Shown piece after piece: positions 39,073 to 48,595 of a DNA stretch of 64,000 nt (position 1 is its first letter; each line of letters begins with the position of its first letter). The notes below the pieces were generated by a model, which ran no database searches, was not told where the DNA came from, and saw nothing but the letters and a program-made list of their open reading frames with translations. The DNA is taken from assembly GCA_029817715.1 (NCBI GenBank), contig JARUPY010000132.1, forward strand, positions 186,001-250,000, given 5' to 3'. Origin of the DNA: Melastoma dodecandrum. Lineage: Eukaryota > Streptophyta > Magnoliopsida > Myrtales > Melastomataceae. Position numbers and translations under genes: made by a program.

Positions 39073-40311
39073 CTAATAAACCAGCCGCGCCCGCATCGTG
39101 CCCGGGATGGCGCGGAGCTGCTCCAGCAGTTCGTCGGCGCGGTCGCCGAGATCCACGGCCTCGACCACCACGTAGCCCACCTCGCCCGCCGTCTGCAGGA
39201 ACTGGCCCGTGATGTTGATGTCGCGCGAGGAGAAGACCTCGTTGATCTTGCGCAGCATGCCGGGCAGGTTCTCGTGGACGTGGATGAAGCGCGTGCCGCT
39301 CGGCCGCGGCGGCAGCTGCACCTGCGGGAAGTTCACCGCGCCGATCGTCGAGCCCACGTCGGAATATTCGACCAGCTTGCGCGCCACCTCGGCGCCGATG
39401 CGTTCCTGGGCTTCCAGCGTCGAGCCGCCGACATGCGGGGTCAGGATGACGTTGTCGAGCCCCTGCAGCGGCGAGGTGAAGCGCTCGCTGTTGGAGCCCG
39501 GTTCGTGCGGGAAGACGTCGACGGCGGCGCCCTGCAGGTGGCCGTCCTTGAGGGCGCGGGCCAGGGCCTCGATGTCCACCACCGTGCCGCGGCTGTTGTT
39601 GATGAGATAGGACCCGGCCTTCATGGCGCGGATCTCGGCCTCGCCGATCATGCCGTGGGTGGCGGGCGTCTCGGGGACGTGGAGGCTGACGACGTCGCTC
39701 TGGGCCAGCAACGCCTGCAGGCTGTCCACCGGGTCGGTGTTGCCGTGCCGCAGCTTGTCGGACGTGTCGAAATAGATCACCCGCATGCCCATGGCCTCGG
39801 CGAGGTTCGACAGCTGCGTGCCGATGTTGCCGTAGCCCACGATGCCCAGGACCTTGCCGCGGACCTCGTGGCTGAAGGTCGCCGACTTGTCCCAGCCGCC
39901 CTCGTGGGCCGCGACGGAGCGCGGGAAGATGCGGCGCAGCAGCATGACGATCTCGCCGATGACGAGTTCGGCCACCGAGCGGGTGTTGGAGAAGGGGGCG
40001 TTGAAGACCGGGATGCCGACCTCGCGGGCGGCGTCGAGGTCGATCTGGTTGGTACCGACGCTGAAGCAGCCCACCGCCATCAACCGGTCGGCGGCCGCGA
40101 TCATCGGGCGGGTCATCTGGGTGCGCGAGCGGATGCCCAGGATGTGGGTGCCCTGCAGCGCCTCGACGAGCTTCTCGCCGTCGAGCGCCGTCTTCAGCCG
40201 CGTGACGTTGGTGTAACCCGCCTGGGCGAAGAGGTCGACGGCCGTCTGGCTGATGCCCTCGAGCAGGAGGACCCGGACCTTGTCCTTCGGCAGGGAGTAG
40301 CGGGGTGTCAT
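39073..40311 (-). CDS. serA: D-3-phosphoglycerate dehydrogenase
   Basis: Catalyses the first step of serine synthesis, 3-phosphoglycerate to 3-phosphohydroxypyruvate with NAD, in the cytoplasm. 412 aa, the E. coli-like short form. Catalytic Arg241 (NNSRGTVVD), Glu270 and His293 (TPHVGGSTLEAQ); the Rossmann loop is GIVGYGNIG (156-164). The C-terminal ACT domain (about 338-412) carries the serine-feedback site region FIHVHENLPGMLRKINEVF. One-carbon metabolism via serine makes this gene central in methylotroph-like relatives. It is intact, unlike its neighbours to the left. Confidence 0.96.
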   Translation of the reverse strand: MTPRYSLPKDKVRVLLLEGISQTAVDLFAQAGYTNVTRLKTALDGEKLVEALQGTHILGIRSRTQMTRPMIAAADRLMAVGCFSVGTNQIDLDAAREVGIPVFNAPFSNTRSVAELVIGEIVMLLRRIFPRSVAAHEGGWDKSATFSHEVRGKVLGIVGYGNIGTQLSNLAEAMGMRVIYFDTSDKLRHGNTDPVDSLQALLAQSDVVSLHVPETPATHGMIGEAEIRAMKAGSYLINNSRGTVVDIEALARALKDGHLQGAAVDVFPHEPGSNSERFTSPLQGLDNVILTPHVGGSTLEAQERIGAEVARKLVEYSDVGSTIGAVNFPQVQLPPRPSGTRFIHVHENLPGMLRKINEVFSSRDINITGQFLQTAGEVGYVVVEAVDLGDRADELLEQLRAIPGTMRARLVY

Positions 40312-40617
40312 GGAAATCTCTCGTAGGTCCTGTGGCGGGCGCCCGGTACCCCGGCGCGACGAGCGTCGGCTCGCAACCGAAAATCGACGGCAGGGCTATA
40401 GCCGAGAGCAGGCCGTGCCGTCGACGCCCTTTCGGGCGCCGGGCCCGTGCCCCGGCCCGGGCCGGGGCCGGCCGCGCCCTGGCGGAGGGCCGGGACTCAT
40501 GCGATCGGCTCGGGGAAGCCATCCGCCACGCGACGGTCCCGGCGACGCCCGGCGCCGTATAGTGTCCCGGACGGGACGGTCCGGTCCCGGACCGGCCCCG
40601 CCCGGGAGGCAGGCACT
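40312..40617. other. serA - exporter divergent intergenic region
   Basis: 306 bases between the divergent serA and MFS genes. It is extremely GC-rich, with several nested GGCCCGG/CCGGGCC palindromes (about 40440-40490). Both promoters must lie here, but no clear -35/-10 pair was found. Confidence 0.4.
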
Positions 40618-42001
40618 TTGACGACGACGCATGCCGCGGCCCGGCCGGGCATAGGCACGGGCTGGACCCAGGCGGCCGCCAGCCTGGGCTTCGCGCTGGT
40701 CCAGCTCGACGTGACGGTGGTCAATGTCGCGCTGCCGCGCCTCGGTTCGGATCTCGCGGCCGGCATCTCGGGCCTGCAATGGATCGTCGACGGCTACGCG
40801 TTGGTCTTCTCCGTCATGCTGCTGGTCGGCGGCTACCTGGGGGACCGCTTCGGCGCGCGGCGCGTCTACCTCGCGGAGGCATCGGCCTGTTCGCCGGCGG
40901 CGTCCCGCCCTGTGCGGCCTCGCCCCGGACGTCGTGACCCTGGTGGTGGCGCGCGCCCTGCAGGGCATCGGGGCCGCCGTCATGCTGCCCTGCTCGCTCT
41001 CGCTCATCAACCACGCGACCCAGCACGCGCCGCCGCTGCGCACCCGGGCGGTCGGCCTTTGGACGGCGGCCGGCAGCATCGGGCTCGCCTCCGGCCCGGT
41101 GCTGGGCGGGCTGCTGCTGGCGGCCGGGAGCTGGCGCCTCATCTTCCTCGTCAACCTGCCGGTCTGCCTCCTGGCCGCGCTCCTCGCCCGGCGCGCCGCC
41201 GAGACGCCGCGCGAGGAGGAAGGGCAGGGCTTCGATCCGCCGGGGCAGTTCCTCGCCATCCTGGCGCTCGGCGGCCTCACGGGGGCGGTGATCGAGGCCC
41301 ATCCGCTCGGCTTCGGCCACCCGCTCGTGCTCGGCCTGCTGCTGCTGGCGATCGTGGCGGCACCGCTCTTCGTCCTCGTCGAGGCGCGTTCCGCGGCCCC
41401 GCTGCTGCCGCTGTCGCTGTTCCGCTCCGGCACGTTCTCGACCGCCATCGTGTACGGCATGGCGGCCAATTTCACGTTCTACGGCATGGTCTTCGTGCTG
41501 AGCCTCTACTTCCAGCACGTGCGCCTCTACAGCGGCACCGCCACGGGCTTCGCCTACCTGCCGCTGATGGCGACCTTCGTGGCCGTCAATCTCGTCAACG
41601 CCCGCATGGTGGCGCGCTTCGGCGTGCGCGCCTGCCTGGTGGGCGGCTTCCTGGTCGATGCGGTCGGCTTCGCCCTCCTGCTCCTGCTCGACGCCGGGAG
41701 CCCCTATTGGCTGGCGCTGCCCGCGTTCCTGCTGATACCGGCCGGCATGGGCACCGGCATCCCCGCCATGATCGGCGCGATGCTGGGCAGCGTGGAGCGC
41801 GGGCGCTCGGGCGTGGCCTCGGCGGTTTCGAATGCTGCGCGCCAGGCCGGCGGCGCCATGGGGGTCGCGGTCTTCGGCACGCTCGCCGGGCCGGACCTCG
41901 TGGCGGGCCTGCATGCCGCGGCCATCGTTTCGGCCGCCGTGCTGGTCGCGATGGCGCTGGCGGCGGCCCGCTTCGTGCCGGGGCGGGTGGTGGGCCGCTG
42001 A
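40618..42001 (+). pseudogene. MFS drug exporter, DHA2 (EmrB/QacA) family (frameshifted)
   Basis: Fourteen-helix drug/proton antiporter, about 460 aa when intact. TTG start at 40618 is preceded by GGGAGG. It opens WTQAAASLGFALVQLDVTVVNVALPRLG and LQWIVDGYALVFSVMLLVGGYLGDRFGARRVYL, the signature of the family. Between about 40875 and 40920 two small indels scramble some 15 codons, after which the frame continues VVTLVVARALQGIGAAVMLPCSLSLI to the stop at 42001. The substrate is unknown. It is transcribed divergently from serA. Confidence 0.8.
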
Positions 42002-42004
42002 GGT

Positions 42005-42242
42005 TCAGCCCTCCTTCCGGGCCTCGCGGATCGTCGGCACCATCTGGTCGCCCCAGTTGCCGCGCCCGTCGTGGTAGCGCGACACCCGGATCAGTTCGAC
42101 CGAGACGCCGGCATCGACGGCGCGCAGGATCGCGTCGTTGGCGCGGTGGACGGCATCGGCGACGCGCCGGAACGCCCTTCTCGGTCTCGCTGTCGGTGCT
42201 GTCGGGGAGGGGGCAGAATTCACCCTGCGGCATGGCGTTCAT
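42005..42242 (-). CDS. Small hypothetical protein downstream of aceA (likely frameshifted)
   Basis: The start at 42242 gives MNAMPQGEFCPLPDSTDSETEK, and the frame ending at 42005 gives VADAVHRANDAILRAVDAGVSVELIRVSRYHDGRGNWGDQMVPTIREARKEG. One indel near 42170-42185 separates them. Joined, it would be about 78 aa with no membrane segment. It lies 41 bases downstream of aceA on the same strand and may be co-transcribed. I do not recognise a named family. Confidence 0.5.
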
Positions 42243-42283
42243 GGTGCTGGCTCCGGAATCGTGACGGTCGGAAAGGCTCGGGG

Positions 42284-42554
42284 TCATTCGGCCGCGGCGG
42301 GGAGCCGCGCGGGCCTGAACTGCTCGGCCTCGGTCGATTCGCGCATGGCGGTGGTGGACGAGAGCCCGCCCGTGATGGCCTGGCTGACGCGGTCGAAATA
42401 GCCGGTGCCGACCTCGCGCTGGTGGCGCGTCGCCGTGTAGCCGGCGCCCTCCGAGGCGAATTCGGCCTGCTGGAGCTCGGAATAGGCCGCCATGCCGCGG
42501 TCCCGGTAGCCGCTCGCCAGCGCGAACATGCCGTGGTTCAGGCTGTGGAAGCCG

Positions 42555-42586
<32 letters not shown>

Positions 42587-43579
42587 GGCGCCCAGCTCCT
42601 TCTGGAACTTGGCAATCGTCGCATCGTCCAGGTTTTTCTTCCAGTTGAACGACGGCGAGCAGTTGTAGGCCAGCATCTTGCCCGGGAACTGCGCGTGGAT
42701 CGCCTCGGCGAAACGCTGCGCGTCCTCGAGATTCGGGTCGCTCGTCTCCCACCACAGCAGGTCGGCGTAGGGCGCATAGGCGAGGCCGCGGGCGATGCAG
42801 GCGTCGACGCCGTTGCGGAACCGGTAGAAGCCCTCGCTGGTCCGGTCGGTGCCGTCGATGAAGGGCCGGTCGCGCTCGTCGACGTCCGAGGTGATGAGCT
42901 TGGCGCTCTCGGCGTCGGTGCGGGCGATGACGAGCGTCGGCACGCCCATGACGTCGGCGGCGAGCCGCGCCGCCACGAGGTTGCGCTCGTGGGCCGCGGT
43001 CGGGATCAGCACCTTGCCGCCGAGATGGCCGCACTTCTTCTCGCTGGCGAGCTGGTCCTCGAAGTGGACGCCCGCGGCGCCGGCCTCGATGAAGGCCTTC
43101 ATGATCTCGAAAGCGTTCAGCGGGCCGCCGAAGCCCGCCTCCGCATCGGCCACGATGGGGGCGAACCAGTCGCGGCTGACGCCGCCCTCGCTATGCTCGA
43201 TCTGGTCGGCGCGCTGCAGCGTGCGGTTGATGCGTCGGCAGAGTTCGGGCGCGGCATCGGCGGGATAGAGCGACTGGTCGGGATACATGGCGCCGGCCGT
43301 GTTGGCGTCCGCCGCCACCTGCCAGCCCGACAGGTAGATGGCCTTCAGCCCCGCCCGGACCATCTGCATCGCCTGGTTGCCCGTGACGGCCCCGAGCGCG
43401 CTGACGAAAGGCTCCTCGTGCAGGCTCGCCCACAGCCGGTTGGCGCCGCGCTCGGCCAGCGTTTGAGCGATCGGCACGGAGCCGCGCAGCCGCTCGACGT
43501 CGGCGGGCGCGTAGGGCCGCAGGATGCCGTCGTAGCGGCCGGCCGGCGCGTGGGGCACGAAGGGGGCGAAGTCACTCAT
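42284..43579 (-). CDS. aceA: Isocitrate lyase
   Basis: Cleaves isocitrate to succinate and glyoxylate in the glyoxylate cycle, 431 aa, cytoplasmic homotetramer. The catalytic loop KKCGH is at 181-185 with nucleophile Cys183. Metal and substrate segments [21 protein letters not shown] and YNCSPSFNW are present, as is the C-terminal [15 protein letters not shown] lies 10 bases before the ATG. It is divergent from the ScfR/RamB-type regulator gene, which is the classical arrangement for glyoxylate-cycle control. No malate synthase is in the window. Confidence 0.96.
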
Positions 43580-43698
43580 CGCAAGGGCTCCTCGGCGTCG
43601 CTGCCGGTGGGGATGGCGCGACGCTAAGGCCCCGAGATGACTGGCGTAAAGAGGGGCATTCCGCCGAAAGGGCGGGCATGTATGGTGAAGCTATGGTC

Positions 43699-43710
43699 AA
43701 CTTTGTAAAG
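43699..43710. promoter_or_regulatory. Putative ScfR/RamB-type operator
   Basis: AACTTTGTAAAG lies in the 149-base divergent aceA-regulator region, 18 bases before the regulator start. It contains the inverted repeat CTTT/AAAG and resembles the TTTGCAAA-type sites bound by RamB and PccR of the same regulator family. It is a single site with one changed base, so this is tentative. Confidence 0.35.
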
Positions 43711-43728
43711 CCGTGACACAGTGACAGC

Positions 43729-45142
43729 ATGATCGATCGCCCGGACCGGAAACTCCTGCTCGGGGCCCGCCTGCGGCGGCTGCGCCGGGACCTCGCCCTG
43801 ACCCAGGCCGCCATGGCGGCGGATCTCGGCCTGTCGGCGAGCTACCTGAACCTCCTCGAGCGCAACCAGCGCCCCGTGACGGCGCAGGTGCTGCTGCGCC
43901 TCGCCGAGCGCTACGACCTCGACCTCAAGGCCTTCGCGGCCGAGACCGAGGGCAGCGGGTCGGCGAGCCTGTCCGAGATCCTGGCCGATCCGCTGTTCAA
44001 GGACCTGAACCTGTCCAAGTTCGAGGTTTCGGAATTCGCCGACACCTCGCCCGGCGTGGCCGAGGCCGTGGTGCGGCTCTATCGCGCCTACATGGATCGC
44101 AAGCGGGCCTCCGAGCTCGGCGCGCTGCGGGGCGCGGAGGCGGATCTCGTCGTCACCACGACGGATTGGGTGCGGGACTATATCGGGGCGCAGCGCAACC
44201 ATTTCCCCGACCTCGACGAGCGCGGCGAGGCCCTGGCGGGCGAGCTCGGGTCGGGCGCCGCCGAAGACGTCGCGGCGGCGTTGCGCGCCCGGTTGCTCGG
44301 CCGCTACGGCATCAAGGTGCAGGTGCTCGGCGCCGACACGATGGGCAACGCCCTGCGCCGCTACGACCACCACAGGAAGCGGCTGTTCCTGTCGGACCTG
44401 CTCGGCGGCCTCGGGACGGAGCTTCGCCTGCGCCTATCAGCTGGCGCTGCTCGACGGCGCCACCGCCATCGAGGACCTCGTGGCGCGGGCCGCGCCGCCC
44501 GACGCACCGGCGCGCAGCCTGCTGCGGGTCTCGCTCGCCAACTATCTCGCGGCCGCGATCCTGATGCCCTACGGTGCCTTCCTGGAGGCCGTCGAAGTCG
44601 CGGGTTATGACGTCGAGCGCGTCAGGTCTCGCTTCGGCGTGTCCTTCGAACAGGCCTGTCACCGGCTGACGACGCTGAGCCGCCCCAACGCCCGCGGCAT
44701 CCCGTTCTTCATGCTGCGCATCGATCCCGTGGGCAACGTGTCCAAGCGCTTCGCCAGTGCGAACTTCCCCTTCGCGCGGTTCTCGGGCGCCTGCCCGCGC
44801 TGGAACATCCACGCGAGCTTCCGCGACCCCGGGCGTGTGGTGACGCAGATCGTCGAGACGCCGGACGGCGAGCGCTACTTCACCCTGGCCCGGACGGTGC
44901 GGCGCACGGGCGGCGAGGGGGACCTCGCCATCGGGCTCGGCTGCGAGCTCAAGCACGCCGGCCGCCTTTCGGCCGCGCGCGGCCTCGACCTCGCGGCCCC
45001 GCTGGCGACGCCCATCGGCCCGGCCTGCCGCATCTGCGAGCGGCCCGAATGCCCGCAGCGCGCCGCCCAGCCGGTCAGCCACACCCTGATGGTGGACGAT
45101 TTCAGGAAGACGGTGTCGCCCTATCCCTTCGCGCCGGGTTGA
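43729..45142 (+). pseudogene. XRE-family short-chain fatty acyl-CoA regulator, ScfR/RamB-like (one frameshift)
   Basis: About 470 aa when intact. The N-terminal helix-turn-helix (residues about 8-62) contains RRLRRDLALTQAAMAADLGLSASYLNLLERNQRPV. A middle IrrE/ImmA-like domain follows, then a C-terminal DUF2083-type zinc-finger-like domain with CRICERPECPQRAAQP. These features define the regulators RamB, PccR and MccR that control glyoxylate-cycle and propionyl-CoA genes. The frame breaks near 44415-44430, just before CAYQLALLDGATAIEDLV, which continues in the next frame to 45142. It is divergent from aceA, so aceA is the likely target. The 3' end overlaps the convergent GT87 gene by 22 bases. 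Confidence 0.82.
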
Positions 45143-46443
45143 GCCGGCCGGCGGGAGGATACCACCGCCAGTATCGCGGCGAAGCAGGCCAGCAGCGCCG
45201 GCCCGCCGAGCGACAGGCGGGCCCGCTCGTCGAGCGCCACCAGGATGATGAAGGCGAAGCCCGTGAGACCGGCGCCGCAGACCGCGATGAGCAGCGCCGC
45301 GAGGCCTCGCCGCGTCAGGCGCCGCGCCAGTCCGGGCAGCGCCAGGGCGAGGCCCAGGCCGAAGACGGTGAGGTCGTAGTCGAAGAAATAGGGGCTGACG
45401 AAGACGGTCGCCATCAAGGCCAGGCCGGCCGCCGTGCGCGGCTCGGCCGCGGTCCCGCGCGCCCGGTCGCCCCGCAGCCGATGCGCCGTCGCGGCGGTGG
45501 CGGCGACGACCGCCAGGGCGACGAGGCCGTGGATCGCCAGGGCCACCCGCGCCGGCGCGCCGAGGCTCAGCGCGCAGGCGTAGAGGGAAGTCATGCGGTG
45601 GATGGGGAAGCCGCCGCTCGCCATGAACTCGCCCACGAAGGCCGTGGCGGCCAGGAAGCCCGGCACCGTGTCGCGTCCCGCCACCAGGACGGAGAGCCCC
45701 GTCAGCAGCACCGCGGTGGCGGCGGCCCAGCCGAGCGCGGTCCCGTCCCGCCTCAGCACGAACAGGACCGGCAGCATCGCGGCGCTCTGGGGCTTGAAGG
45801 CCAGGGCCCCCGCGGCGAGCCCGGCCCCGCGGCTCTCGCGGCGGAGCGACAGCTCGGCCGCGAGACCCGCCAGGCCGCCGGTCAGGAGACCGTTCTGCCC
45901 GATGCGGACGTCGATGAGCAGGACGGGACCCGTGGCCAGCACGGCGCACCAGAACCAAGGGCCGGCGAGCCGGCGCATCACGGCGAGATAGAACGCGCAG
46001 GTCCCGGCCGCGAAGAGGAAGAAAGCCGCTCCGACGGGGAGAAGCCCGAAGGGCGCCATGACGAGCGCGAAGAGGGGTGGATAGACGAAGGGCAGGAAAC
46101 CGGGCCGGCCGCCGCTCATGGACCGTTCCCGCTCGCGCATCTGCGGGATGTCGTAGGCCTGGGCGACCTGGCCCCGCCACACGAGGCTGCCGACCAGGTG
46201 GAACGGATGGAAGTCCACGATGTCGGGTCGCTCGGGATCCGGCCCGACGGCCCGCACGGCCTCGACCGTCGCCGTTATCAGGGTGGCGAGCAGCAGCAGC
46301 GCGGCCGCGAGCCGCGTCGCGCGCCCCAGGGGCGGGGGTGCGGCCGGGGGCCGAAGCGGGGACCGCGGGGAGAGGCCGGGATCGAGGGCCGCCCCGGACG
46401 TGCCATTGACCTGCATGGGCGGACCGACGTTCCGCGACCGCAC
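45121..46443 (-). CDS. GT87-type (DUF2029) membrane glycosyltransferase
   Basis: 440 aa with about ten transmembrane helices. The first periplasmic loop has DFHPFHLVGSLVWRGQVAQAYDIP followed by FVYPPLFALVMAPFGLLP, the Asp- and Pro-rich pattern of DUF2029/GT87 polyprenyl-phosphate-dependent mannosyltransferase-like enzymes. FKPQSAAMLPVLFVL and SPYFFDYDLTVFGL are further family segments. A Pro-rich cytoplasmic N-terminus precedes helix 1. The start is GTG 46443; ATG 46416 is an alternative. The acceptor is unknown. It is convergent with the regulator gene. Confidence 0.85.
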   Translation of the reverse strand: MRSRNVGPPMQVNGTSGAALDPGLSPRSPLRPPAAPPPLGRATRLAAALLLLATLITATVEAVRAVGPDPERPDIVDFHPFHLVGSLVWRGQVAQAYDIPQMRERERSMSGGRPGFLPFVYPPLFALVMAPFGLLPVGAAFFLFAAGTCAFYLAVMRRLAGPWFWCAVLATGPVLLIDVRIGQNGLLTGGLAGLAAELSLRRESRGAGLAAGALAFKPQSAAMLPVLFVLRRDGTALGWAAATAVLLTGLSVLVAGRDTVPGFLAATAFVGEFMASGGFPIHRMTSLYACALSLGAPARVALAIHGLVALAVVAATAATAHRLRGDRARGTAAEPRTAAGLALMATVFVSPYFFDYDLTVFGLGLALALPGLARRLTRRGLAALLIAVCGAGLTGFAFIILVALDERARLSLGGPALLACFAAILAVVSSRRPAQPGAKG

Positions 46444-46515
46444 CGGCCGTCGCGCTCGGGCCCACCCTGCGTCCGGGGCGGGAAAGAAAGCGTTTCGGTC
46501 TCCCCCGGACAGCCG

Positions 46516-47121
46516 TCAGGCCGCGAGATCGGAGCGCTTGAGGATGCGGTCGATGAGGCCGAAGGCGAGCGCCGCCTCGGGCGTCATGAAGCGATCCCTG
46601 TCGAGCGTCCGCTCGACCTCCTCGTAGCTCCGCCCGCAGTGTTCGGCGTAGAGCCTGGTCATGCGGTCCTTCGTCTGGCGCATCTCCTCGGCGTGGATCA
46701 GGACGTCGGACGCCTGGCCCTGGAAGCCGCCGAGCGGCTGGTGGACGTGGAGGCTGGCGTTCGGCAGCGCGGCCCGCTCGCCGGGCTCCCCCGCCATCAG
46801 CAGGAACGAGCCCATGGACCGCGCCGTGCCCATGCAGACCGTGTGCACCGGTGCCCGGATGTATTGCATCGTGTCGTACATGGCGAGCCCGCTGGTGACG
46901 ACGCCGCCCGGCGAGTTGATGTAGAAGAAGATCGGCTTCCTGGGATTCTCGGCTTCAAGGAACAGCAGCTGCGCGCAGACCAGCGCCGAGATGGAATCGT
47001 TGACCTCCCCGTTGAGGAAGACGATGCGCTCGCGCAGCAGGCGCGAGTAGATGTCGAACGAGCGCTCGCCCCGGCTCGATTGCTCGACCACCATGGGGAC
47101 GAGTTGCATCGCGTCGCGCAT
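46516..47121 (-). CDS. Second ClpP-type protease subunit
   Basis: 201 aa ClpP paralogue. The triad is intact: Ser102 ([10 protein letters not shown]), His127 (LHVHQPLGG) and Asp176 (LDRDRF), with 25- and 49-residue spacing. It differs from the operon ClpP mainly at the N-terminus and around the active site (ARSMG instead of AASMG). GGAGG precedes the ATG at 47121. It stands apart from any Clp ATPase gene, downstream of an ArsR/AHSA1 pair on the same strand (43-base gap). Multiple ClpP copies are common in this group; this one may form mixed rings or have a narrow substrate range. Confidence 0.92.
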   Translation of the reverse strand: MRDAMQLVPMVVEQSSRGERSFDIYSRLLRERIVFLNGEVNDSISALVCAQLLFLEAENPRKPIFFYINSPGGVVTSGLAMYDTMQYIRAPVHTVCMGTARSMGSFLLMAGEPGERAALPNASLHVHQPLGGFQGQASDVLIHAEEMRQTKDRMTRLYAEHCGRSYEEVERTLDRDRFMTPEAALAFGLIDRILKRSDLAA

Positions 47122-47164
47122 GGGCGACCTCCGGAGGCAAGGGGGACAAGGCGGGTGGGGCCGG

Positions 47165-47509
47165 TCAGGCGGCCAGCATGACGGGCGGAGCGTCGGCGGT
47201 CCGGCGGCCGGTGCCGAAATCGGGGATGCCCTGCGTGATCCTGAGGAGGGTGCCGGCCTCGCCGCGCGGCAGGATCGCGAAGGTCACGGTCGTCTCGACG
47301 AAGGGCGGCTCGTCGTCGCGCATCGTGAAGCGGACCTCCCGGCCGAGGCGCGCGGGGACTTCCTCGGCCGCGCTCAGCTCCCGCCCGGGCAGCCATCGCG
47401 CCCGGAGGCCGGGGGTGGCGATGGCGCGCCACACGGTCTCGGCGGAAGCGTCCAGGGCGAATTCGAGCATCAGTCCGGAGGCGGTTTCGCCGGCCTTCGC
47501 GTCGCTCAT
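47165..47509 (-). CDS. SRPBCC (AHSA1-like) domain protein
   Basis: 114 aa START/Bet v1-like fold with the AHSA1 pattern: [28 protein letters not shown] at the start and a beta-rich middle ([21 protein letters not shown]). These proteins bind hydrophobic ligands in a cavity. Its ATG overlaps the stop of the ArsR regulator gene (ATGA), a pairing found in very many bacteria where the regulator controls the partner. The ligand is unknown. Confidence 0.82.
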   Translation of the reverse strand: MSDAKAGETASGLMLEFALDASAETVWRAIATPGLRARWLPGRELSAAEEVPARLGREVRFTMRDDEPPFVETTVTFAILPRGEAGTLLRITQGIPDFGTGRRTADAPPVMLAA

Positions 47510-47820
47510 GGCTCCATCTCCTCCAAAAGGCCCTTCAACGCCTCGATCCGTGCCGGCCAGAACGCGCGGTATTTCGCCAGAAAGGCCGCCATCAGGGCCA
47601 GACCGTCCGGATCGACCTCGTAATCCACGAAACGGCCGCGGCGCGCCTGCCTGACCAGCCGGGCGTCCCGCAGCACCGCCAGGTGCTGGGACATGGCGGG
47701 CTGGCTGATCGCCATGCCGTCGCGCAGGGCGGTGGCGTTCATGCGCCCGCCCGAGAGCTTGGCGAAGATCGCGTAACGGGTCGGGTCGGCCAGGGCCTTG
47801 AAGATAGCGCCTTCGATCAT
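47506..47820 (-). CDS. ArsR-family transcriptional repressor
   Basis: 104 aa winged-helix regulator. FKALADPTRYAIFAKLSGGRMNATAL, then the recognition helix ISQPAMSQHLAVLRDARLVRQARRGRFVDYEV. It lacks the ELCVCDL-type cysteine pair, so it is not a classical metal sensor; it belongs to the SRPBCC-partner group. A 20-bp operator-like palindrome lies 7-27 bases upstream of its ATG. It forms an overlapping operon with the AHSA1 gene. Confidence 0.9.
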   Translation of the reverse strand: MIEGAIFKALADPTRYAIFAKLSGGRMNATALRDGMAISQPAMSQHLAVLRDARLVRQARRGRFVDYEVDPDGLALMAAFLAKYRAFWPARIEALKGLLEEMEP

Positions 47821-47827
47821 GCCTGAA

Positions 47828-47847
47828 ACATAAGCCTACACTTATGT
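47828..47847 (-). promoter_or_regulatory. ArsR operator palindrome
   Basis: ACATAAG (47828-47834) and CTTATGT (47841-47847) form a perfect 7-bp inverted repeat with a 6-base spacer just upstream of the arsR-type start at 47820. Spacing and AT-rich arms fit ArsR-family autoregulatory operators. Confidence 0.6.
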
Positions 47848-47884
47848 GATTCGCAAGGCCCGGACGATGGCGCGGCGTGGGCGT

Positions 47885-48595
47885 TCAGAACAGGCCGAGC
47901 ACGATCGGCGCCAGCACGGCCGTCACCAGGGCGTTGAGGCCGAGCGCGATGCCCGCGAAAGTGCCCGCCACGGTGTCGACCGCGAAGGCCCGGGCGGTGC
48001 CGATGCCGTGGGCGGCGAGCCCGGCCGCGAAGCCGCGCGCGGCGAAATCCTTCATGCCCATGGCGTCCATCAGCGGCGTGACGATGACGGCGCCGAGGAT
48101 GCCGGTGAGGATGACGAGCGCGGCGGTCAGCGAGGGCTGGCCGCCGAGCCGCTCCGACACCGCCATGGCGACCGGCGTCGTCACGGATTTCGGCGCCAGC
48201 GAGGCCAGCACGTCGCGCGGCGCCCCGAGGGCGGCCGCGATGCCGACCGCCGAGGCGATCGACACCACGGCCCCGGCCGTCAGCGCCGCCGCCATGGGCA
48301 GGAGGTTGCGCAGCACCAGGGCGCGGTTGCGGTAGAGCGGGATGCCGAGCGCCACCGTGGCGGGGCCGAGCAGGAAATGGATGAACTGCGCACCGTCGAA
48401 ATAGGTGCTGTATCGGGTTCCGGAGGCGATCAGCAGCGTCCCGACGGTGAGGCCGGCGATCAGCACGGCGTTGAGGGTGGGATGGCGGCCCGAGGCGCGG
48501 GCCAGGGCGTCGGCGGCGAGCCAGGCCAGCAGCGTCACGGTGAGCCAGAAGAGCGGGGCCGTCGACAGGTAGACCCAGAGGCCGAAGACGTTCAC
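47885..48595 (-). CDS. lrgB: LrgB-family membrane protein
   Basis: 236 aa with about seven transmembrane helices. The family core is SLAPKSVTTPVAMAVSERLGG and AAHGIGTARAF. LrgB works with LrgA; the pair has been linked to murein hydrolase control and, in later work, to export or import of glycolate, pyruvate or lactate. GTG start at 48595 overlaps the lrgA stop (GTGA), indicating coupled translation. LrgB is the larger partner. Confidence 0.9.
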   Translation of the reverse strand: MNVFGLWVYLSTAPLFWLTVTLLAWLAADALARASGRHPTLNAVLIAGLTVGTLLIASGTRYSTYFDGAQFIHFLLGPATVALGIPLYRNRALVLRNLLPMAAALTAGAVVSIASAVGIAAALGAPRDVLASLAPKSVTTPVAMAVSERLGGQPSLTAALVILTGILGAVIVTPLMDAMGMKDFAARGFAAGLAAHGIGTARAFAVDTVAGTFAGIALGLNALVTAVLAPIVLGLF

